Assembly (NCBI GenBank): GCA_051251645.1
Contig: JBPOEY010000001.1
Location: forward strand, 1,470,634-1,534,633
DNA from: Litorimonas sp051251645
Lineage (GTDB): Bacteria; Pseudomonadota; Alphaproteobacteria; Caulobacterales; Maricaulaceae
Direction: 5' to 3'
Length of the DNA stretch: 64,000 nt
Below, one piece after another: positions 33,004 to 41,440 of this stretch. The position numbers and the translations under genes are program-made. Each line of letters opens with the position of its first letter. Position 1 is the stretch's first letter. The notes under the pieces were generated by a model. That model was not told the DNA's origin, did no database searches, and was given only the letters and a program-made list of their open reading frames with translations.

Positions 33004-33750
33004 ATGACGATGACTTTAGACACGAAAACCAGAACAGAAAACCTCGCGTCGGACCTCGTCCTAAGGCCCGAGGAAGCGCGCGGCAAAGCCGATCACGGCT
33101 GGCTCCGCGCGGCGCATAGTTTCTCGTTCGGCAGTTATTTTGATCCCGACCATATGGCTTTTGAAAGCCTGCGCGTGATCAATGATGACTGGATTGCGGG
33201 CGGCGGCGCATTCCCAGAACACCCGCATAAGGACGCAGAGATTTTCTCTTACATCCTGAAAGGCGGGCTGCGGCACCAAGACAGCATGGGCAATGGCTCG
33301 ACTGTCATGGCAGGCGGCGTGCAATATATGAGCGCCGGATCCGGCGTGCGGCATAGCGAGGCCAACCCGTCACAGACAGAACCGATGCAGCTTCTGCAAG
33401 TCTGGCTGCTCCCGAATGTGGCCGGTGCGGCCCCCCGTTATGACACGATGGACATTCGTCCTGACGCCAAGGACGGGAAGCTGGCCTTGTTTTTATCCCC
33501 TGACGGGCGGGACGGCTCTATGTCGATCCGCGCAGACGCCGATATCTATGCGGCGACGCTCACCGGTGATCAGAGCATTGATCACGCGATGGGAGACGGC
33601 ACACGCGGCTGGATCCAAGTCGCCCGCGGGACTGTCACCGTGAATGGTGAAGCCCTGCGCCGAGGTGACGGTCTGGCCATTCGCAAAAGCGGACAGCTTG
33701 AGTTTCGCGACGGAGATGATGCTGAATTCCTCTATTTCGAGTTCGCTTAA
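33004..33750 (+). CDS. Pirin family protein
   Basis: This cupin protein (248 aa) has the pirin metal site: HPHKDAEIF (two His and one Glu) and, further on, GVRHSEANPS. AHSFSFGSYFDPDHMAFESLRVIN is the typical N-terminal signature. Bacterial pirins such as YhhW act as quercetin 2,3-dioxygenases; the activity here is unknown. It follows azoR by 16 bp, probably in the same operon, so a role in redox or quinone stress is plausible. The C-terminal domain (TLTGDQSIDHAMGDGT) is complete. It overlaps the convergent transporter gene by 4 bp. Confidence 0.92.
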   Translation: MTMTLDTKTRTENLASDLVLRPEEARGKADHGWLRAAHSFSFGSYFDPDHMAFESLRVINDDWIAGGGAFPEHPHKDAEIFSYILKGGLRHQDSMGNGSTVMAGGVQYMSAGSGVRHSEANPSQTEPMQLLQVWLLPNVAGAAPRYDTMDIRPDAKDGKLALFLSPDGRDGSMSIRADADIYAATLTGDQSIDHAMGDGTRGWIQVARGTVTVNGEALRRGDGLAIRKSGQLEFRDGDDAEFLYFEFA

Positions 33751-34598
33751 GCCGGTGCCTTGCGTTTAAAAATAGCGAGCGCGATCCCGATAAGGATGAT
33801 CGCGCTCGCGCCTAAAAAACGGGCTGTCAGCGGTTCGCTCAGCAAGAGAATGCCGCCAAGCGCAGCGAGCGGCGGCACGAGGAGCTGAACCACACCCGCG
33901 CGCGTCGCAGACATGCCTTTTAGAGCCCGATACCAGATGGCGTAGCCGAGGCCAGAGGTCAGCGCCCCCGACGCTATGGCTAAGCTGACGCCTGTGCCCG
34001 AGACAGGCTCGCTCGGCGTAACGAAAAACCAGAGGACAAAAACCGGGATTACGAGGGCCGCAGCCCGCAGAAAATTACCCGCTGTAATGTGTGTTGCATT
34101 GCCAGCCCCGCGACCGAGGAGAGAATAAATGCCCCAGCCAATTCCAGAGCCCATCATCATTATCGCGGCCGCCGGATGGGGCCGCTCTAAACCAGGCAAC
34201 AATAACCATACCAATCCAGCCCCCGCGAGGAAAACACCACACACCGGCACGATTCCCAATCGCTCCCCCCGCACGAGACCCCAGCCAATCATGGTGATCT
34301 GCACACTGGCAAACAGGATCAACGCGCCCATTCCGGTTGAAAGGTTAAGATAAGCGATGGAAAATAAACTCGCATATCCGAGCAGTGAGACCGCACCAGA
34401 CCAGCTCCCCGCTTGTGTCGCGCTCCGGACGCCCACCAAAACCAACAGCGCCGCCGCGCCTGACAAAATCCGCAGCGTTGTGAACAATCCGACGCCAATC
34501 GACCCGTCAACAAGAGCCAAACGCGCCAACACTGAGTTCCCAGCAAAGGCCAGCAATGCCAAGCCTGTCAGAAAAACAGTTTGTCTGAGTAAAATCAT
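33747..34598 (-). CDS. EamA/DMT-family transporter
   Basis: The 283-aa protein has about ten transmembrane segments forming two EamA halves. Signature-like portions include FTTLRILSGAAALLVL, FSIAYLNLSTGMGALILFAS and, in the second half, GYAIWYRALKGMSATRAGVVQLLVPPLAALGGILLLSEPLT, given as the region 220-262. The substrate is unknown. It is divergent from the GST gene and convergent with pirin. Confidence 0.88.
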   Translation of the reverse strand: MILLRQTVFLTGLALLAFAGNSVLARLALVDGSIGVGLFTTLRILSGAAALLVLVGVRSATQAGSWSGAVSLLGYASLFSIAYLNLSTGMGALILFASVQITMIGWGLVRGERLGIVPVCGVFLAGAGLVWLLLPGLERPHPAAAIMMMGSGIGWGIYSLLGRGAGNATHITAGNFLRAAALVIPVFVLWFFVTPSEPVSGTGVSLAIASGALTSGLGYAIWYRALKGMSATRAGVVQLLVPPLAALGGILLLSEPLTARFLGASAIILIGIALAIFKRKAPA

Positions 34599-34703
34599 GC
34601 TCGCCCCTAGCGTAAAAACAGGTCATGTCATCACAGCTATTCGTGATCGGCCCGACATCACCGCATCTACGTTCTATGATCGCCTTTTCGGAGACCCACA
34701 GCC

Positions 34704-35333
34704 ATGAAACTTTATACAATGCCCGGCACCTGTGCGCTGGCCCCGAACATTGCTATTGCGTGGGCCAACGCGCCGATTAAGATCGTCAATCTTGAACGCG
34801 GCGCCCATAAAGGCGCAGAATACCTCGCGATTAATCCGCGCGGCCAAGTGCCCGCATTGGTGTTTGATGATGGCGATGTGCTGACAGAGGCGACCGCCAT
34901 CCTCGGGTATATTCGCGAGGCCTATGTCGGTGATGCCGATTATGCGCGCGATAAGCGCGCAGGCCGTAAGGAGGCCGAAGCGCTCAGCTATCTATCCTCC
35001 GAAGTCCACGCCGCCTTTAAAGGCCACTTCGCGCCCGGCACCTTTGCCAATACCCCGCAATCCGAAAAAACCGTCCGCCACCTCACCTATGATCGGCTCA
35101 ACACCCATTTTCTCCGACTCAACGATTGGATCGCAGAAAGCGACGGCCCGTGGTTGCTCGGCGACCGGACCTACGCTGATGCCTATCTCTATATCGTTAT
35201 GCGCTGGATCGAACGGACTCCCTTGCAACTGACAAACTATCCAAACTTAGACATCCATCAGCAGGCGATGGAGCAAGACGCGGGCGTGTTGCTCGCGCTG
35301 GAACGGCAAGGAATGAAACCGGCAGGCGCATAG
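34704..35333 (+). CDS. Glutathione S-transferase family protein
   Basis: The 209-aa protein has an N-terminal thioredoxin-like domain (MKLYTMPGTCALAPNIAI, with GQVPALVFDDGDVLTEATAI, the cis-Pro and glutathione-binding region) and a C-terminal all-helical domain (ending ERTPLQLTNYPNLDIHQQAMEQD). It probably conjugates glutathione to electrophiles. The class is close to the beta or related bacterial GSTs, with CALAP marking the possible cysteine at position 10. A GNAT acetyltransferase gene starts 2 bp after its stop codon. Confidence 0.9.
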   Translation: MKLYTMPGTCALAPNIAIAWANAPIKIVNLERGAHKGAEYLAINPRGQVPALVFDDGDVLTEATAILGYIREAYVGDADYARDKRAGRKEAEALSYLSSEVHAAFKGHFAPGTFANTPQSEKTVRHLTYDRLNTHFLRLNDWIAESDGPWLLGDRTYADAYLYIVMRWIERTPLQLTNYPNLDIHQQAMEQDAGVLLALERQGMKPAGA

Positions 35334-35335
35334 GC

Positions 35336-35884
35336 GTGACCGCTGTTCACACAACGATGGAGGATGGTCGCGCCCTATGTTTGCGTCCGCTAAATATTAA
35401 GGACGCCCCCCTCATCGAAGCCGGAATCATCGCCTTATCGGACCGATCTCGGTATTTGCGGTTCTTCTCTGGCTTTAAACAAGCGCCTCAGCCCCTCTTG
35501 GATCTCCTGACGAATTTTGATGACAATAATCATCTCGCTTGGGGGGCGGTCGATGCGAGTCTGGATGACAAACCGGCGATCGCCGCAGCGCATATAATTC
35601 GGACCGACGCTTTGCCTGAGACCCGAGGGGACTTCTCAGTCGCCGTGCTAGACGCCTATCACGATCAAGGCATTGCCCGTGCGATCATTCAATGTTTGTA
35701 TTCCGAGGCCGAAAACCATGGCTTTACCCATGTCGAACTCGACGTCTTGCTTGAAAACAGGGCGGCGATTTCATTGTTTAAATGGCTCGGCGGAAAAACC
35801 TTGAAAACCTTTGGGAATGTCGCCCATATGGAAATTGATATCCGTCAGGCGGTGTCCATCCTGACGAACAGAAGCACCGTGTAG
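35336..35884 (+). CDS. GNAT-family N-acetyltransferase
   Basis: The 182-aa protein starts at GTG 35336, 2 bp after the GST stop, so the two are co-transcribed. It has the acetyl-CoA binding pyrophosphate-loop area DQGIARAIIQCLYSEAEN, preceded by FSVAVLDAYH (motif A strand) and followed by VELDVLLENRAAISLFKWLG, as in GNATs. The N-terminal LRPLNIKDAPLIEAGIIALS fits the family. The substrate is unknown. Confidence 0.85.
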   Translation: MTAVHTTMEDGRALCLRPLNIKDAPLIEAGIIALSDRSRYLRFFSGFKQAPQPLLDLLTNFDDNNHLAWGAVDASLDDKPAIAAAHIIRTDALPETRGDFSVAVLDAYHDQGIARAIIQCLYSEAENHGFTHVELDVLLENRAAISLFKWLGGKTLKTFGNVAHMEIDIRQAVSILTNRSTV

Positions 35885-35932
35885 CGTCCAGAAATTTAAC
35901 GTATAGTCCGCTCGCAGCGCTCGCGGCGCTTT

Positions 35933-35963
35933 CGCTAAAATCGATTATCAATCGATTTTAGCG
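35933..35963. terminator. Terminator between GNAT and pntB
   Basis: CGCTAAAATCGAT-TATCA-ATCGATTTTAGCG is a perfect 13-bp stem with a 5-nt loop between two convergent transcripts, so it may act in both directions. The tail GTCTTTG is T-rich on the + strand. Confidence 0.75.
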
Positions 35964-35977
35964 TCTTTGCCGGATCG

Positions 35978-37390
35978 CTAAAGCGCCTTAATAATCTCCT
36001 CGACCATCTTCTTGGCATCACTCAGCAACATCATCGTATTGTCGCGGTAGAACAGATCATTGTCGATGCCCGCATAGCCTGGTGACAGCGACCGTTTGAC
36101 AAAGAGCACGGTGGCGGCTTTGTCGACGTCCAAGATCGGCATGCCTGCGATAGGCGATGTCGGGTCAGTTTTGGCGGCCGGGTTGGTCACGTCATTCGCG
36201 CCGATGACAAACGCCACGTCAGTGTTAGAAAACTCAGAGTTGATGTCTTCAAGCTCGAACACCTCGTCATAGGGCACGTTGGCCTCGGCGAGCAGCACGT
36301 TCATGTGGCCCGGCATCCGGCCCGCGACGGGGTGGATAGCGTAGGACACGTCGACGCCCTCTTCCTTTAGCTTATCGACCATTTCACGGATCGCATGTTG
36401 CGCTTGCGCGACGGCGAGGCCGTAGCCCGGCACGATGATGACTTTGGAGGCGTTCTTCATGATAAAGGCGGCGTCTTCGGCGGAGCCGCGCTTGACCGGG
36501 CGTTGTTCTTTATCGCCGTCCGCTGCGCTGGCCGCATCGCCGCCAAACCCACCGAGAATGACGGAGATAAAGCTCCGGTTCATGGCTTTGCACATGATGT
36601 AGGACAGGATCGCGCCGGAGGAGCCGACCAGCGCGCCCGTGATGATCAGCGCCAGATTGCCGAGCGTGAAGCCCAGCGCGGCCGCCGCCCAACCGGAATA
36701 GCTGTTCAGCATCGACACAACGACGGGCATATCCGCGCCGCCGATCGGGATAATGAGCGTGAAGCCGAGGATCAGCGTGACGGCGATCACCGCCCACATC
36801 ATCCACGGTTCCGTCCCGCCCGTGCTCATCAGCAGGCCGACAAGGAAGAAGAACCCAATGCCCAAGACAATGTTGATCACATGACGGGCGGGCAAGAGGA
36901 TCGGCGAGCCCGACATATTGCCGTTCAGTTTGGCAAACGCGATCAGCGAGCCAGAAAAGGTAATCGCGCCAATGCCCGCGCCGAGAGACAGCTCTAGCAG
37001 TGAGCCGCCCTTCATCAAGCCGTCCGCATTCAAGATACCGAAGCTGTCAGGCGAGAAAAACGCCGCCAGCGCGACGAGTACCGCCGCGAGACCGACTAGC
37101 GAGTGAAACGCCGCAATCAGCTGCGGCATATCTGTCATCGGGATTTTCTTCGCGATAAACGCGCCGACAGCACCGCCCAGCGCGATCCCAGCCCCGATCA
37201 TCAGCAAGCCCGTGCCGCCAAATCCGGCGACCAGGATGGTCGTGACAATCGCAATCGCAATCCCGATCATGCCGTAGGTATTCCCGCGGCGCGATGTTTC
37301 TGGCGAGCTGAGCCCGCGAAGCGCGAGAATGAAGAGAACGGCCGAGACTGTATAGAGGACAGCGGCGAGGTTTGCGGAGAGTTGAGGCAT
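35978..37390 (-). CDS. pntB: NAD(P) transhydrogenase subunit beta PntB
   Basis: PntB is the membrane subunit holding the NADP(H)-binding domain III of the proton-translocating transhydrogenase, which makes NADPH from NADH using the proton gradient. The 470-aa protein has nine or so transmembrane segments in its first 260 residues, then domain III with IVPGYGLAVAQAQHAIREMV, HPVAGRMPGHMNVLLAEANVPYDEVFELEDIN and FVIGANDVTNPAA. ATG 37390 has GGGAG upstream; an in-frame extension to 37447 is less likely. It is the distal gene of the pnt operon. Confidence 0.96.
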   Translation of the reverse strand: MPQLSANLAAVLYTVSAVLFILALRGLSSPETSRRGNTYGMIGIAIAIVTTILVAGFGGTGLLMIGAGIALGGAVGAFIAKKIPMTDMPQLIAAFHSLVGLAAVLVALAAFFSPDSFGILNADGLMKGGSLLELSLGAGIGAITFSGSLIAFAKLNGNMSGSPILLPARHVINIVLGIGFFFLVGLLMSTGGTEPWMMWAVIAVTLILGFTLIIPIGGADMPVVVSMLNSYSGWAAAALGFTLGNLALIITGALVGSSGAILSYIMCKAMNRSFISVILGGFGGDAASAADGDKEQRPVKRGSAEDAAFIMKNASKVIIVPGYGLAVAQAQHAIREMVDKLKEEGVDVSYAIHPVAGRMPGHMNVLLAEANVPYDEVFELEDINSEFSNTDVAFVIGANDVTNPAAKTDPTSPIAGMPILDVDKAATVLFVKRSLSPGYAGIDNDLFYRDNTMMLLSDAKKMVEEIIKAL

Positions 37391-37391
37391 C

Positions 37392-37715
37392 TCAACGCTC
37401 CCGCTTTTTATACATGGACAGCATACGCTGCGTAACGAGGAAGCCACCGAAGATATTCACGGCACAAAGGGCGACAGCGGCGAAGCCCGCCCATGTGGAG
37501 ATCGACGATCCGCCTTGTGTCCCGGCGGCGACCGCCACGAGCGCGCCCACGATGATGACCGATGAAATCGCATTGGTCACGGCCATCAACGGCGTGTGCA
37601 GCGCCGGGGTCACGGACCAGACAACATAATAGCCGACGAAAATCGCCAGCACGAAAATGGCGAGTTGAAAGACGAGCGGGCTGACGGCGACGCCGCTGGC
37701 GAGAATGAGCATCAT
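37392..37715 (-). CDS. pntAB: NAD(P) transhydrogenase subunit alpha part 2 (PntAB)
   Basis: This 107-aa protein is the membrane part (domain II start) of the split alpha subunit: three to four transmembrane segments, starting SPLVFQLAIFVLAIFVGYYVVWSVTPALHTPLMAVTNAISSVIIVGALVAV (positions 12-60) and ending with VNIFGGFLVTQRMLSMYKKRER. The motif HTPLMAVTNAISS is conserved. It is one base upstream of pntB. Its start ATG overlaps the stop of the unrelated small membrane gene (ATGA). Confidence 0.95.
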   Translation of the reverse strand: MMLILASGVAVSPLVFQLAIFVLAIFVGYYVVWSVTPALHTPLMAVTNAISSVIIVGALVAVAAGTQGGSSISTWAGFAAVALCAVNIFGGFLVTQRMLSMYKKRER

Positions 37716-38113
37716 GATGAAGGCTCCTGAGTATCGGGTTGCATTTGAGCGTTAGCACTGCGGATTTGGGAATGACGCTTCGCCACACGTTTCCGAGCGC
37801 GCTCGGATAGGGACGGGCCAAGAGCCGCCAAAAGCTCTTCATCATCTTTAATCGCTAGGACGAAAACGGCTCCCATGCGCAAGAGACCACCGACAGCAAT
37901 TATCGCAAGGCAATGGAGTAGCGTCCACAACACGCCTTGAGAGAACATAAGAATGTTTCGTGCACCCGATAGGCTTCCATCGGTGAAGGGCCCAAAGATC
38001 ATGATGAAACTTGAGATAGTCGATAAACCGAAATAGCCGAGGCCACCAAAAATCAGAATTTTATCAATGTGCAGCGTAAGGTCTGCAATCTGGAAGCGGC
38101 GGTTTGCTGTCAC
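37712..38113 (-). CDS. Small membrane protein inserted between pntAA and pntAB
   Basis: The 133-aa product has two hydrophobic segments (about 18-41 and 57-87) and a basic, hydrophilic C-terminal tail (ARKRVAKRHSQIRSANAQMQ) that is probably cytoplasmic. It starts at a GTG overlapping the pntAA stop (GTGA) and ends in ATGA with pntAB, so its expression is tied to the transhydrogenase. No family is recognised. pntAA and pntAB are normally adjacent, so this insertion is unusual; a role as an accessory or assembly subunit of the transhydrogenase is inferred from position only. Confidence 0.75.
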   Translation of the reverse strand: MTANRRFQIADLTLHIDKILIFGGLGYFGLSTISSFIMIFGPFTDGSLSGARNILMFSQGVLWTLLHCLAIIAVGGLLRMGAVFVLAIKDDEELLAALGPSLSERARKRVAKRHSQIRSANAQMQPDTQEPSS

Positions 38114-39240
38114 GATTGCAACCGGGCATTCACAATGGCCCCGTCGCGCGTGAGCGCTGCGCCTTGAATGACTTCATCGTCCCAGTTGGGCAAAAAGCTG
38201 CCGTCCTCTGCTGTGACCAGCGGAAGGAAAGCTTTGATGTTGCGCGCGAACATGTTGGACGCGTCTGACGCCATGCGGGACGGCCAGTTAAGATAGCCGA
38301 CGATGTGAACGCCGTTCTTCGTGGTCACAATTTCGCCAGGCTTCGCGCCTTCGACATTGCCGCCGCGTTCGACCGCGAGATCCACAAGGACCGAGCCCGG
38401 TCGCATCGTATCGAGCATCGCTTTGGTCACAAGGATCGGCGCGTCCCGACCCGGGATCAGCGCGGTGGTGATCACAATATCCTGCTTGGCGATATGATTG
38501 GCCGTCAGTTCGGCTTGCAGCGCTTGATACTCGGCGCTCATTTGTTTGGCGTAGCCGCCTGCCGTTTCCGCGGCTTTAAATTCTTCGTTTTCAACCGCGA
38601 TAAACTTTGCGCCTAGCGAGGCAACTTGTTCCTTGGTCGCCGGACGCACATCGGTCGCCGTGGTGACCGCCCCGAGACGCCGTGCCGTCGCGATGGCTTG
38701 TAAGCCCGCAACCCCGACACCCATGATGAAAATCTTCGCCGGAGCAATCGTGCCTGCCGCCGTCATCATCATCGGCAGCGCGCGACCGTAAATCCCGGCT
38801 CCTTCCACCACAGAGCGGTAGCCCGACAGGTTGGATTGGCTCGACAGCACATCCATGCTCTGCGCGCGACTGATGCGCGGGATCCATTCCAGCGCGAACG
38901 CCGTGACGCCCGCCTTGGCCGCGGCCTCAACATATTTTGGGTGATCGGTCGGCGACAGCAGGCCCGTGATCGCCGCGCCGCGTTTCATGCTCGCGAGCAG
39001 TTTGACGGGGCCGCCCGTCACGGACAGAACGATATCCGCGGTTTTGACAGCGGCTGTGTTGGATGCGGCCAGTTTGGCCCCAGCATCCGCATAGAGCGCA
39101 TCGGCGAATGTTGCGCCCTGCCCTGCCTCTTTGACGACCGTGACCACATGGCCCGCATCGACATAGGTTTTGACTGTATCCGGAGTCGCCGCCACCCGCG
39201 CTTCCGCGCCGGATGCATCTTTCAAGACCGCTATTTGCAC
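38110..39240 (-). CDS. pntAA: NAD(P) transhydrogenase subunit alpha part 1 (PntAA)
   Basis: PntAA is the soluble NAD(H)-binding domain I of the transhydrogenase. The protein (376 aa from GTG 39240) has the alanine-dehydrogenase-like fold with RVAATPDTVKTYVDAGHVVTV, the RISRAQSMDVLSSQ segment, the dinucleotide-binding FIMGVGVAGLQAIATARRLGA, and the domain I motifs VLVDLAVERGGN and MFARN. GTG 39240 has GAGGGG upstream; an upstream ATG at 39291 would add an atypical extension. It is the first gene of the four-gene pnt operon. Confidence 0.95.
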   Translation of the reverse strand: MQIAVLKDASGAEARVAATPDTVKTYVDAGHVVTVVKEAGQGATFADALYADAGAKLAASNTAAVKTADIVLSVTGGPVKLLASMKRGAAITGLLSPTDHPKYVEAAAKAGVTAFALEWIPRISRAQSMDVLSSQSNLSGYRSVVEGAGIYGRALPMMMTAAGTIAPAKIFIMGVGVAGLQAIATARRLGAVTTATDVRPATKEQVASLGAKFIAVENEEFKAAETAGGYAKQMSAEYQALQAELTANHIAKQDIVITTALIPGRDAPILVTKAMLDTMRPGSVLVDLAVERGGNVEGAKPGEIVTTKNGVHIVGYLNWPSRMASDASNMFARNIKAFLPLVTAEDGSFLPNWDDEVIQGAALTRDGAIVNARLQS

Positions 39241-39411
39241 AGATATTCCCCTCGCGACGTCAGCAGACGACTCAGGCTCACGGTAAAGCAAATCTTTGCG
39301 CTGTCTGCAATTGAAAGCGACCGCAACGGTAAATCATTCCGCGCGGTCGATTATTCAAAGCACATGCTTGCCCAAACAGGGGGCGCGTCGGATCAGTCGC
39401 GTGTAAAATTT

Positions 39412-39705
39412 TTAAAACAGCAATAAGAGCAGCGCGATCACCACGCCCAAGAAAATAGCCGAACCAATCAGGCCCGCAAACCATTGCGCCTTAAACTTCA
39501 ACGCCGCGCCAATGACGAGACCCAGAACGACAGTGATCAGAAGCGACATCGGCCAAGCTACGTTGGCACCAAAAATAAGAATGGGGAAGAGAAGCAACAT
39601 AATAATTGCGGCGGCCCCATACATGGAGACGCCCATGAATCCGGAAAATGTGCCTTCGTGGTCCGTGATTTCCATCTCGCCACGCGTGTAATTTGTTTTG
39701 GCCAT
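39412..39705 (-). CDS. aa3-type cytochrome c oxidase subunit IV
   Basis: The 97-aa protein has the short cytoplasmic start with EMEITDHEGTFSGFM, the signature of the alphaproteobacterial aa3-type cytochrome oxidase subunit IV, and then three hydrophobic segments. The classical subunit has only one helix; the extra segments here suggest an extended version. It lies upstream of pntAA on the same strand, a common alphaproteobacterial arrangement. Subunits I-III are not in the window. Confidence 0.85.
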   Translation of the reverse strand: MAKTNYTRGEMEITDHEGTFSGFMGVSMYGAAAIIMLLLFPILIFGANVAWPMSLLITVVLGLVIGAALKFKAQWFAGLIGSAIFLGVVIALLLLLF

Positions 39706-39940
39706 GTCGGCAATGTCCTCTGATCATGGGGCGGCCTGTTGCCAAGCAACCGAAGCGGTTCTTTCGGCCCGACTACCAAAGCTGTCGCCCGTGTTCAATC
39801 ATTGAAACGCGGCGCATTTCGGTCTTCACCGTCTCTTTACCCTATTTACTGACCTCACCTTCATCCCTTTTTGGCACACATGGTGAAACGCACAAGCGCC
39901 TCAATGACGCGCGCTAGCTAAGTGAAGAAGTGGGAATTCC

Positions 39941-41404
39941 ATGTCTAAGACCGTCCTTATTGTCGACGATGATCCAACACAGCGCCGCCTGTTACAGGCA
40001 GTCGTTGAGAAGAGCGGCTTTTCCGTTTTGCAGGCCAGTGACGGGGATACAGCCATTGATATGGTCCTTGGTGCCGATAGCGCGAGCGTGGACGTCGTCC
40101 TGCTTGATCTCATTATGCCCGGCACAGACGGAATGGACGTCCTGCGCGCATTTGCCAAGAAACGCCCAGAAATGCCTATCATCGTCTTGACGGCCAAAGG
40201 GTCCATTGAGGCCGTCGTTACCGCCATGAAAACGGGCGCACGCGACTTTGTTGTCAAACCTGCTGCGCCGGAACGCATTATTGTCTCCATCCGCAATGCG
40301 CTGGAAATGAAAACCTTGTCGCGCGAAGTGACGCGGCTCAAAAAGCAATCAACGGGTGGGCTGACCTTTGATGACCTCATCGGCAGTAGCGCCGTCATGC
40401 GTCCCGTCGTTGCCATGGGCGAACGCGGCGCGAAAGCGACCATCCCGATCCTGATCACGGGTGAGTCCGGTGTCGGCAAGGAAGTCATTGCCCGCGCCAT
40501 TCAAGGCGCAAGTGACCGGGCCGACAAACCGTTTATCTCGGTCAACTGTGGTGCAATCCCGGAAACACTCGTCGAAAGTATCCTTTTTGGCCATGAAAAG
40601 GGCAGTTTCACCGGCGCAAATGCGAAACATTTGGGTAAATTCCAAGAAGCCCATATGGGCACGCTCTTCCTTGACGAAGTCGGCGAACTGCCGCTTGATA
40701 TGCAAGTCAAACTGCTGCGGGTCCTCCAAGAAGGCGAAGTTGATCCGATTGGGTCAAAGCGTCCCGTCTCTGTCGATGTCCGTATTGTCAGCGCGACCAA
40801 TCTCGATTTGGCAGAATGTGTTGCCAATGGGACTTTCCGCGAGGACCTCTATTACCGCCTCAACGTGTTCCCGATCGCGGTGCCGCCTTTGCGCCACCGG
40901 ACTGAGGACATCCCGGCTCTGACGGAACATTTTATCGCTCGCTTTAATGCGCAAGAAAAAATGAACGTGTCGGGTGCGACTTCTGAGACCCTCAAAATGC
41001 TCGCGACGCATGAGTGGAAAGGCAATGTCCGGCAGCTGGAAAATATGATTTTCCGTGCCATGATCCTGTCGGATGGCAATCAGCTCCGCCCCAGTGATTT
41101 CCCGCAAATTTCAGGCCTCATGCCAATGATGGCGCAAATCGTTGACGAGGGAGGGGAACGCAATCCGATTGATAGCCTCGTCCCGGCGAATGAAAGCGAT
41201 GATAATGGGGCTGTCTCGCTCCTTGACCGTGAAGGTCATCTGAGAACGTTAGAAGATATTGAACGCGATCTTATCGCTTTCGCAATAGAAACCTATCATG
41301 GACACATGTCGGAGGTTGCCCGCCGTCTCGGAATTGGGCGCTCCACACTCTACCGGAAGGTCCGCGAGCATGCGCTCGATGTGGATCAGGTCCGGTCGGC
41401 CTAG
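39941..41404 (+). CDS. Sigma-54-dependent response regulator, NtrC family (TacA-like)
   Basis: The 487-aa protein has a receiver domain (about 1-120, phosphoacceptor D56 in LLDLIMPGTDG), an AAA+ sigma-54 activation domain (about 140-370) with Walker A GESGVGKE, the sigma-54-contact loop GSFTGA (in place of GAFTGA, a common variant) and the R-finger region, and a C-terminal Fis-type helix-turn-helix (about 435-480; SEVARRLGIGRSTLYRKV). It would bind RNA polymerase-sigma-54 when phosphorylated. The receiver start KTVLIVDDDPTQRRLLQAV resembles Caulobacter TacA, a stalk-biogenesis regulator; that identity is inferred. No histidine kinase is adjacent. Confidence 0.9.
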   Translation: MSKTVLIVDDDPTQRRLLQAVVEKSGFSVLQASDGDTAIDMVLGADSASVDVVLLDLIMPGTDGMDVLRAFAKKRPEMPIIVLTAKGSIEAVVTAMKTGARDFVVKPAAPERIIVSIRNALEMKTLSREVTRLKKQSTGGLTFDDLIGSSAVMRPVVAMGERGAKATIPILITGESGVGKEVIARAIQGASDRADKPFISVNCGAIPETLVESILFGHEKGSFTGANAKHLGKFQEAHMGTLFLDEVGELPLDMQVKLLRVLQEGEVDPIGSKRPVSVDVRIVSATNLDLAECVANGTFREDLYYRLNVFPIAVPPLRHRTEDIPALTEHFIARFNAQEKMNVSGATSETLKMLATHEWKGNVRQLENMIFRAMILSDGNQLRPSDFPQISGLMPMMAQIVDEGGERNPIDSLVPANESDDNGAVSLLDREGHLRTLEDIERDLIAFAIETYHGHMSEVARRLGIGRSTLYRKVREHALDVDQVRSA

Positions 41405-41440
41405 GATTGGCCGCCAGCACAATAAATTGGCGAGGATGTG

